A stretch of 18,864 nucleotides of DNA from Candidatus Desantisbacteria bacterium CG2_30_40_21 (GTDB lineage: Bacteria; UBA9089; CG2-30-40-21), in contig MNYI01000016.1 of the NCBI GenBank assembly GCA_001873945.1, positions 1 through 18,864 on the forward strand, read 5' to 3'. The position numbers were made by a program, and so were the translations under genes. The notes under the pieces were generated by a model that ran no database searches, was not told the origin of the DNA, and saw only the letters and a program-made list of their open reading frames with translations. This document shows positions 1 to 6,157 of the stretch, piece after piece (position 1 is the stretch's first letter; every line of letters starts with the position of its first letter).

Positions 1-354
1 CACTGATGCTGCAAAAAACATCCCATTACCAGCAGCAAGTCCGAGCACAGAGGTTGACCAGATACTTGCTGCGGTCGTCAAACCCTTAACGCTTGCCCTT
101 GAAACAATAATTGTCCCGGCACCTAAGAACCCTATTCCTGAAACAACCTGAGCAGCAATTCTGGACGGATCAATCGTATTGCCAAATTCTTTGTTAAGAG
201 AGAGTCCAATAATCATACACAGACATGCACCAATACACACAAGGATGTGCGTGCATAATCCAGCTGGTTTATGGTGGATTTGCCGTTCCATACCCACTAA
301 CCCACCAAGTATGGTAGATAGAACTAATCGAATAAGGGTATCTGTTTCATTCAT
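1..354 (-). CDS. MgtC/SapB family membrane protein, 3' end cut by window
   Basis: The reading frame starts at ATG 354-352 and stays open for 118 codons to the window edge, so the C-terminus is missing. It begins MNETDTLIRLVLSTILGGLV and contains GMERQIHHKPAGLCTHILVC, then DPSRIAAQVVSGIGFLGAG, then VKGLTTAASIWSTSVLGLAAG. These are the successive conserved blocks of the MgtC/SapB N-terminal membrane domain, with hydrophobic helices around the G-E-R and GIGFLGAG motifs. Family members are inner-membrane proteins linked in pathogens to growth in low magnesium and to regulation of ATP synthase; the role here is unknown. Its ATG overlaps the end of the upstream SpoIID-like gene by 8 nt, which suggests translational coupling and one operon. 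Confidence 0.9.
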   Translation of the reverse strand, partial: MNETDTLIRLVLSTILGGLVGMERQIHHKPAGLCTHILVCIGACLCMIIGLSLNKEFGNTIDPSRIAAQVVSGIGFLGAGTIIVSRASVKGLTTAASIWSTSVLGLAAGNGMFFAASV

Positions 355-1492
355 CTTGTCTGCCTCTCATTTTTTTCTCAAAGGCTATTTTTTGCAAGCA
401 AACACCTGGATAATAAAAACCCAGAATCTCCTTAAAGGTATATCCTGCTTCAGCCATTCCCCTTGCCCCCCATTGACACAACCCAACACCATGGCCATAA
501 CCATTTCCATTTAAGACAACACCTTGGCCATCATTATCCATGGTAAACAAGGTACTCTTTACACGGGTATAGCCCATGGTACTTCGGAATTTATTGGCAT
601 CAATGGTAGTATTTCCAGACACTTGACAGATTAATATGGTTTTTGCCCGACCACTCTCATCTTGTGCATTTATAGATATGGAGGTTATCTTGTCAGTGCC
701 AAATGCCTTTTGAAGCTCATAGAAACTGATCCGTTGCGTCCATGAGTAGCTGGAATTTCGCAAATGGTTACAAAAGGGACAGTTTTTACTTTGAAGATAT
801 GGTTCTCCCTGTCCCTTCCAAATAAAAGGAGCGGTTTTACCACCGCAGCAAGAATGATAATATGTTTTGGCTAAGTTGCCTCCATAGCTTAAAACAAGGG
901 ATTGAGTCTGGTCCACAGCTGTGGTAATTATCAGAGATTCTGCCAAAGCACCATTATAAGCCTGACAGCAAGTCGTAGAACAAAGATTGTAGCCCTTATC
1001 TTGATGCTTTTTTAATCCTGCCAGGGCAAATGTTCGGGCAATAATTGCCTGTGCCTTTAATGCCTCCAAGGGAAAGCTACTAGACATTTCACTTCCCACT
1101 ACCCCATAAAGATATTCTTCAATATCAATGATATTTACTACCATTATCCTTGCGTTATTTGTTCTGGATATTTCTAATTTTCCTCGATATGCCTTGTTAT
1201 CAACCTTTCCAAATGCATTAGATATGGGAGCAAGGATAATCGGCCCCTGAAAGGTTCCTACCCCTTCAACCGCTAATCCTCCATTTTCCACATCAATTTT
1301 GTAGTTTCGCCAACCATAGGTTGTTAATATAACCTGATTGGTATGCATATCAATCAGGTCAAAATAACTGGTTGCTGAAACCACTATTCCTGAAACACCA
1401 TTTTTTAATCCCACTCGAAGAAGAAAAGCGTTAGCTGTAATGGGTAGAAGGATCATTATCAATAAGCATATAATCCTGAATAAATTTCTCAT
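347..1492 (-). CDS. SpoIID/LytB domain protein (putative peptidoglycan lytic transglycosylase)
   Basis: The protein has 381 residues with a signal peptide (about 1-22, cleavage after ANA), so it should be exported. The SpoIID domain spans roughly residues 115-370. Visible motifs are the GSEM block with the presumed catalytic Glu135, PLEALKAQAIIARTFAL, TYYHSCCGGKT (210-220), and near the end GHGVGLCQWGARGMAEAG followed by ILGFYYPG. SpoIID cleaves glycan strands lacking stem peptides during sporulation engulfment; related proteins occur in non-sporulating Gram-negatives. A Cys pair after residue 170 matches the region that binds zinc in known SpoIID structures; several further cysteines (CC at 175-176 and 215-216, CPFC at 238-241) are unusual. 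The Shine-Dalgarno gaggtga is 1 nt before the ATG end region and overlaps the stop of the DUF2905 gene. It probably acts in cell-wall remodelling. Confidence 0.9.
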   Translation of the reverse strand: MRNLFRIICLLIMILLPITANAFLLRVGLKNGVSGIVVSATSYFDLIDMHTNQVILTTYGWRNYKIDVENGGLAVEGVGTFQGPIILAPISNAFGKVDNKAYRGKLEISRTNNARIMVVNIIDIEEYLYGVVGSEMSSSFPLEALKAQAIIARTFALAGLKKHQDKGYNLCSTTCCQAYNGALAESLIITTAVDQTQSLVLSYGGNLAKTYYHSCCGGKTAPFIWKGQGEPYLQSKNCPFCNHLRNSSYSWTQRISFYELQKAFGTDKITSISINAQDESGRAKTILICQVSGNTTIDANKFRSTMGYTRVKSTLFTMDNDGQGVVLNGNGYGHGVGLCQWGARGMAEAGYTFKEILGFYYPGVCLQKIAFEKKMRGRQDE

Positions 1493-1493
1493 A

Positions 1494-1709
1494 TCACCTC
1501 TTGTTTGACAGCCATAGGATAATGGTTATAACCATACTTATAACCACGCATGTCATTATCGGAAAATAAACTGTGAAATTTTTTCGTTTGAGCAGAATAT
1601 CTCCGGGTAGCCTGCCAAATCCCGGTATTTTGTCAAATACAAGAAATACCACCCCTGCTACAAGCAGGCAAATGCCAAGAAAGATTAATAACTTGCCCAT
1701 ATCGCTCAT
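1494..1709 (-). CDS. DUF2905 family small membrane protein
   Basis: The protein has 71 residues and two predicted transmembrane helices (about 6-24 and 47-66). Between them lies KIPGFGRLPGDILLKRKNFT, the signature of DUF2905, whose members are 65-75 residues long and of unknown function. I chose ATG 1709 because ggag lies about 9 nt upstream; an internal ATG three codons later is possible. The gene is directly upstream of the SpoIID-like gene and the two nearly touch, so they are probably co-transcribed. DUF2905 genes are often found near envelope or recombination genes, but that gives no function. Confidence 0.88.
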   Translation of the reverse strand: MSDMGKLLIFLGICLLVAGVVFLVFDKIPGFGRLPGDILLKRKNFTVYFPIMTCVVISMVITIILWLSNKR

Positions 1710-1739
1710 GTGTATTAACTCCTGTTTCCTTTGTCAGAT

Positions 1740-1935
1740 TGTAACTACTCAGCTATCAAGAGATAACTTGCGAAAAACGCAAAAAAACGCGAAAAATTCT
1801 GACTCACAAATTCCTTCTGATTATTAATTTTCGTGGTTTTTCGCGTATTTCGTAGTTTTTCCGTCCAATATAGCTACAAGTAGTTACTGTATGCCTTTAT
1901 GTTTCCGTGGTAAATTCCTTTACTGAGTAGTTACA
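1740..1935. repeat. Nested inverted-repeat element (MITE-like) between mod and DUF2905
   Basis: A perfect 13-bp inverted repeat (TGTAACTACTCAG at 1740-1752, its complement at 1923-1935) bounds 196 bp without a gene. Inside is a second inverted repeat of 25 bp arms (1772-1796 and 1837-1861, 20 of 25 matching) made of A-rich units around ACGCGAAAAA. A further copy of AGTAGTTAC lies at about 1877-1885. The element fills nearly all of the 281-bp gap 1710-1990. No coding signal was seen. Confidence 0.7.
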
Positions 1936-1990
1936 TCAGATTTTGCTAATCCTTATAAAAGCCAATGTGTTGTTTTGGCTTCTCTGGTTA

Positions 1991-2926
1991 TTAAAAAGCA
2001 ATCAGTTTATCACCGAGCAGATGTCTTAAGTTCCATTTCATTGTTGTGTTCAAAGACCTTTCCAGACAGATAAAGATTTTATCTTTATAATTTTCCAACT
2101 CTTTCAAAGTCTTTTTTTCGATACTCATGTTCATGCAAACAAGACATTCCTTAAGGTCGTCTTTAGCAAAAAAGACTTTATTATCCATGAAACTGCCTAT
2201 CTGTTCAAGTGAATAATTCAGCATCAAGCCATTTTTTAACAGTACTTCGTCAAAAATGTTTTTCCCATGAACCATGGCTAAATACATTGCCTCTTTTTTC
2301 TGAATATACATCAAACTGTCATTTTCTGATTTTTTATAACAAATAATATATTCAGTTAGTGAACTAACCTTTGCTCCTTCAACATTCGTTGTAGTTCCTT
2401 TCTTTTTCCATAAATAAGATGCTACAAAATTCTCCTCCCCAAACACCTCATCGCACATTTTCCTCAAATGATGCACCTCATTATCATCAATAGAAATAAA
2501 AATGACTCCATCATCTCTTAAAAGTTGCCTTGCCAGTAACAGTCGTGAGTACATCATATTCAGCCAATTAGAATGATACCGACCCGAAGACTCAAAGTTT
2601 GTATCAATTTTTACACCGTTTTCAGTAACCCCTATATGTTCCCAGTAGTCTTCTTTAGACTCATCCCATCTGTCGGAGTAAACAAAATCATTCCCAGTAT
2701 TATACGGCGGGTCAATGTAGATACACTTCACCCTTTCCCTGTAAGCAGAAAGCAACACCTTCATTGCCTCAAGGTTTTCACCTTCAATAATCATATTCCC
2801 GTCAGCAGCATCAGGGTTGAGGTTTCCTTCAATTGTGAACAGGTCAGGAAAAAGCTCTTTTAGTTTCTCAAGTCGTTCCTTATTCAAATCAGGCGTATTC
2901 ATCATTTTTTTATTCAGATTATCCAT
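1991..2926 (-). pseudogene. Type III-like adenine DNA methyltransferase (Mod), internally deleted
   Basis: The frame encodes 311 residues; Mod proteins are usually 500-700. The N-terminal part is intact: KLKELFPDLFTIEG, GENLEAMKVLLSAYRERVKC and catalytic motif IV DPPYNTG (72-78), then SRLLLARQLLRDDGVIFISI and EYIICYKK (192-199). After residue about 200 the sequence passes in frame to what is normally the extreme C-terminal region (DEVLLKNGLMLNYSLEQI, then FICLERSLNTTMKWNLRHLL). The target-recognition region and the SAM-binding motif I (FxGxG), which in this beta-class order come after DPPY, are absent. I infer an in-frame internal deletion near 2260-2330 and an inactive enzyme. A Shine-Dalgarno (agaggt) lies about 8 nt before ATG 2926. 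It follows res and the GxxExxY gene on the same strand. Confidence 0.8.
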
Positions 2927-2944
2927 TTCATTATACCTCTCTTT

Positions 2945-3029
2945 TTTTCACCATGAAGGGCATGAAGATAATGAAGGAAGAAACTGAAAAAATATCTCTT
3001 TTTAATCTTCATGTTCTTCATGGTGAAAA
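2945..3029. repeat. Imperfect palindrome A, downstream of GxxExxY gene
   Basis: Arms 2945-2969 and 3005-3029 are inverted repeats with 23 of 25 bases matching, built of the unit CCATGAAGG-CATGAAG, around a 35-nt purine-rich spacer. The outer arm is nearly identical (26 of 27 over CCATGAAGG..ATGAAGG) to the reverse complement of the outer arm of palindrome B at 3457-3541, so the two units face each other across the gene between them. Confidence 0.85.
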
Positions 3030-3036
3030 TCTTAAT

Positions 3037-3414
3037 TTATAAAACAAAACTCTTAATACCGTCTTTTAAAAGTTTTACATTAAAATTAATCAAGAACCCA
3101 TGTTTAGTCTTCAATAGTTTCATATATGTCAGTAACTGGGCTTCATGGATTCCCAGAATATTTTCAACACTCTTTAGTTCAAGAATGATGGTATTCTCAA
3201 TAAAAAAATCCAGACGATAGCCGCAATCAAGCCTTGTCCCTTTGTATTCTATGGGAAGAGGATATTCAGTTTCAAAAGTGATATTATTTAATTTTAATTC
3301 ATGTGCCAAGCAATTTTGATAAGCCGATTCCAGCAATCCCGGTCCTAATAATTTATGCACCTCAATAGCGCACCCTATAATTTTATGTGATAATTCACTA
3401 AATTCTCTTTTCAT
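3037..3414 (-). CDS. GxxExxY protein (PD-(D/E)XK nuclease-like)
   Basis: The product has about 125 residues beginning MKREFSELSHKIIGCAIEVH, then the family signature GLLESAY (GxxExxY), then LDCGYRLDFFIENTIILELK, which gives a PD-(D/E)XK-like D..E-x-K arrangement, then EAQLLTYMKLL and GFLINFNV. These are the ordered motifs of the GxxExxY family, which is widespread, about 125-135 residues long, and of undetermined function despite the nuclease-like fold. Three in-frame ATGs (3423, 3420, 3414) follow aaggag; I prefer 3414, which gives normal spacing and the usual family N-terminus. The gene lies between the res remnant and the mod remnant, on the same strand, and is bracketed on both sides by related palindromes. 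Confidence 0.88.
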   Translation of the reverse strand: MKREFSELSHKIIGCAIEVHKLLGPGLLESAYQNCLAHELKLNNITFETEYPLPIEYKGTRLDCGYRLDFFIENTIILELKSVENILGIHEAQLLTYMKLLKTKHGFLINFNVKLLKDGIKSFVL

Positions 3415-3456
3415 TATCATCATTCTCCTTTTTTAGAAATTTTACCATGAAGAGAT

Positions 3457-3541
3457 TTTACCATGAAGAACATAAAGAACAGGAAGAAAGAAAAAAACCT
3501 TCCCTCTTAACCTTCATTATCTTCATGTCCTTCATGGTAAA
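3457..3541. repeat. Imperfect palindrome B, upstream of GxxExxY gene
   Basis: Arms 3457-3486 and 3512-3541 are inverted repeats (about 25 of 30 bases) sharing TTTACCATGAAG and period-9 ATGAAG units. A further direct copy of TTTTACCATGAAG lies at 3440-3452. The right end stops 4 nt short of the res stop codon (3546-3548). It is an inverted counterpart of palindrome A. Confidence 0.83.
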
Positions 3542-3545
3542 TATC

Positions 3546-4040
3546 CTATATTTTACTTTTAAAAGTTTCAAATTCTTTTACAGATGCAATATAATTGACC
3601 TTTGATTCTATTCCAAGTGCATCAAAATGTTTCATGGCGCATTTTATCCTGTAAATCTCGTTTTCCGTTAGGGCTTTGCGGTCATTTATATCGTTTGTCC
3701 CTTTGGTTTCAATAACAAAGTAATACTCACTACTGGTTTTGTCCCTGATTTTCCGCCTCTTCAAAACCATTCCAAAGTCAGGGTTATATTTGCCAACAGG
3801 GGTATTGATGGTATAAAAATCGGGGAGTTTTAAGAAGCATACCACTTCGGTATCTGCATCCGCATCTCTGGCAAAATTTTGTTCTATCTCACTATCCCAG
3901 ACGATATGGTCATAAATTCCACGATTAGGTGTCGGCTCGATCTTCTTTGTATTTTTAATGATATATTGTTCAAATTTATCAAGCTCAAATGCTTCACCGC
4001 TTATTTGATATTCCGTGGATTTTTGATAATCTCTTTCAAG
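3546..4040 (-). pseudogene. Res subunit, C-terminal endonuclease domain, out of frame
   Basis: This frame is open from 4040 to a TAG at 3546-3548 and is shifted from the helicase part of res. It reads EYQISGEAFELDKFEQYI, then GIYDHIVWDSEIEQNFA, then FLKLPDFYTINTPVGKYNPD, then FVIETKGTND. The N-P-D ... E-T-K pair is the PD-(D/E)XK nuclease site of type III Res subunits and the flanking words are family-typical. No convincing start precedes it (an internal M/V occurs near 3845), so it is best read as the severed end of the res gene rather than an independent gene. Compared with relatives, about 20-25 residues between KNP and EYQI seem missing, which suggests a small deletion with frameshift near 4010-4040. 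Confidence 0.85.
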
Positions 4041-6151
4041 TTAGTTAAGCCCTTTACAATCTTAAAAACAGTGGGATAGGCAAGAGCGGTGTTTTCGCTT
4101 ATCTCCTCAACCAAATCAAGCGGTGCAAAGAAAGTATGAGTTGCCTTGTTTTCTGTTCTGAAATCAGAGGTTTCAACCGTATCTGCGGAAATATCTTGTA
4201 TCCTGCCAAGCGATATTTCTAATTTAGGTTCGGAAATAGTAATGCCGTTTAATGAGCTAATGGACTCATTGATAATCCTTTCTTCATCAAAGAATACTAA
4301 ATATTCGGTTTTTCTTGCCAGCCGCCTCCAGAATTCTTTGAAAGAAGGGGAATTAAACAGGCTTTCATTCCTTTTGATTTTCTTTTCAGAAATCCCTTGT
4401 CCTTTATGGTTATTGCGGGTTTCTGCCCCTGCTTCTTTTGTGCCGTAAATTTCGGAAATTTCGGATTGATATTGAGAGACAAAAGTCTCATAAGTTTCAT
4501 TGGGAATAACGGTCAAGAGGTTTATCTCTTCTCCTTCAATCACCCCTGGCGCATCATAAACCCTCTGTCCGTTCTGATTAACACAGATACGAAGCCCACG
4601 CCCTATTTCCTGCCGTTTTTTTATTTCGCTGTAGCTCTGATTTAATGTGGCAATGTTGAAAACATTGGGATTATCCCAACCCACACCAAGAGCGGAATGA
4701 GAAAAAATAAACTCAACGGGATTATCAAGAGAAAGGAGTTTTTCTTTGTCTTTTAATATCAGGTCATACAGTTCCTTGTTGTTAGACATCGAACGGTCAT
4801 TGTCCGTATAATCCCCCTTGCCGGTTTGGGCAAAATAGTAACCTTGTATTCCTTTTATCTGTTCGGGTGACGGTTCTTTGCCATAAAATTCCAAATGGAT
4901 TTTTTTATACTGTTCCTCAAACGCTTTTTTAATAACACCTTCGGGCTGTATGTAGTTATCAACACGGTCAATAAAGGTGAGTGACAGACATTTTATCCCT
5001 TCTTTTTTCAGTTTTTCCTTTTTCCTGAAATGAGAATCAATCAACCAGTATATCTGCTCGCCAAATATTACGGAACAATCTTTTGCCTGGTCGCCTTCGC
5101 GAATAACCGCACCGTTTTTAAACTTTACAAACCCTTTATCTCTGATAGGTTTTGCAATTTGTTCAATCACATAATCTTTGTAGATAATGTTTCCTGTAAC
5201 CTCGTATAGTTCAGCGTTTTTATCCAGATTTTTTGTATTCTTGAATTTGAAACCTGCAACGGTCTGATGCCACACCTTCAAAACAGCTTTTGGCTCGCCT
5301 TTGCCCAACTCAATTTTAGAAAGCTCAATCTTCATTGACGCCTCGTCATTTTTCTCAGATACAGTCAGCACCTCAATCTTTTTTACAAGCCCTTGTTTGT
5401 AACTGTCAAAAGGGGTAAGCCTGTAAACAAGGTTTTTCATTACCTTATGCGTTGCAGAATATCTGATTTTGAAAAGCGGATTTAAGGTTTCAATTCTTTC
5501 AATCGAGTTATCCGTATCCATTCCTTCCTGGGGCTCATCCATTATCATTATAGGATTTGCTCTTGCGATTGCCTCAATGTAGGGCATATTGAAAAAAAGG
5601 TCTTCTCGCTGTGCCTGATTAAGGATACGGTCATCGGAGTTAAAAGACTGCAAGGTCATCACCATAATTTGAGGATGTTGTTCCTCAATAAAGTTCATAA
5701 CCCTTGAAAGCCGTTTGCTGTCATATTCAAAACAATTAGGCTTTGTATTATAAATATCCTCAAGCTGTTTTTCAAAAATCTCAAATGTTTTAAGCACTCC
5801 TTCTTTAATCGCAACCGAAGGCACAAGAATAATAAATTTAGTAAATCCGTAATGCTTGAAAAGTTCAAAAATGGTTTTGATGTAAACAAGGGTTTTGCCA
5901 GTTCCTGTCTCCATCTCCACACAAAGGTCATTATCTTCTGAAATTTTTAAAGCCTGTTCCTCAATGCCATTTTCAATAGCAATATCTTTAATGTTCTGTT
6001 GGATTTCTTTTTTTGATAATGAAAGAATATTTGAGCGAATACCTTCTATGCAGGCATTATCAAAAGTATTCTGTCCCTGCCCTTTTAAAACGGATATTAC
6101 AAAATGTATGGCTTTCTGCTGGTATTCTAATTGTTCTAATTTTAGTTTCAT
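4001..6151 (-). CDS. Type III-like restriction enzyme Res subunit, helicase part (frameshifted)
   Basis: The 716-residue frame carries the superfamily 2 helicase/translocase core: Walker A METGTGKT (80-87), DEPQ motif II (205-208), SATH motif III (232-235), LGVGWDNPNVFNI (488-500) and motif VI QEIGRGLRI (514-522). The protein stops at 4001 after IIKNPRNIK, before the nuclease domain, which continues in another frame (3546-4040). Res normally partners Mod, hydrolyses ATP to translocate or slide along DNA, and cuts it. Here the nuclease is cut off and the partner Mod is deleted, so restriction is unlikely. ATG 6151 lies 6 nt after the ligA stop, and its ggaga Shine-Dalgarno sits inside the last codons of ligA. 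The order res-then-mod is the reverse of the classical mod-res arrangement. Confidence 0.9.
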   Translation of the reverse strand: MKLKLEQLEYQQKAIHFVISVLKGQGQNTFDNACIEGIRSNILSLSKKEIQQNIKDIAIENGIEEQALKISEDNDLCVEMETGTGKTLVYIKTIFELFKHYGFTKFIILVPSVAIKEGVLKTFEIFEKQLEDIYNTKPNCFEYDSKRLSRVMNFIEEQHPQIMVMTLQSFNSDDRILNQAQREDLFFNMPYIEAIARANPIMIMDEPQEGMDTDNSIERIETLNPLFKIRYSATHKVMKNLVYRLTPFDSYKQGLVKKIEVLTVSEKNDEASMKIELSKIELGKGEPKAVLKVWHQTVAGFKFKNTKNLDKNAELYEVTGNIIYKDYVIEQIAKPIRDKGFVKFKNGAVIREGDQAKDCSVIFGEQIYWLIDSHFRKKEKLKKEGIKCLSLTFIDRVDNYIQPEGVIKKAFEEQYKKIHLEFYGKEPSPEQIKGIQGYYFAQTGKGDYTDNDRSMSNNKELYDLILKDKEKLLSLDNPVEFIFSHSALGVGWDNPNVFNIATLNQSYSEIKKRQEIGRGLRICVNQNGQRVYDAPGVIEGEEINLLTVIPNETYETFVSQYQSEISEIYGTKEAGAETRNNHKGQGISEKKIKRNESLFNSPSFKEFWRRLARKTEYLVFFDEERIINESISSLNGITISEPKLEISLGRIQDISADTVETSDFRTENKATHTFFAPLDLVEEISENTALAYPTVFKIVKGLTNLKEIIKNPRNIK

Positions 6152-6157
6152 TTACAA

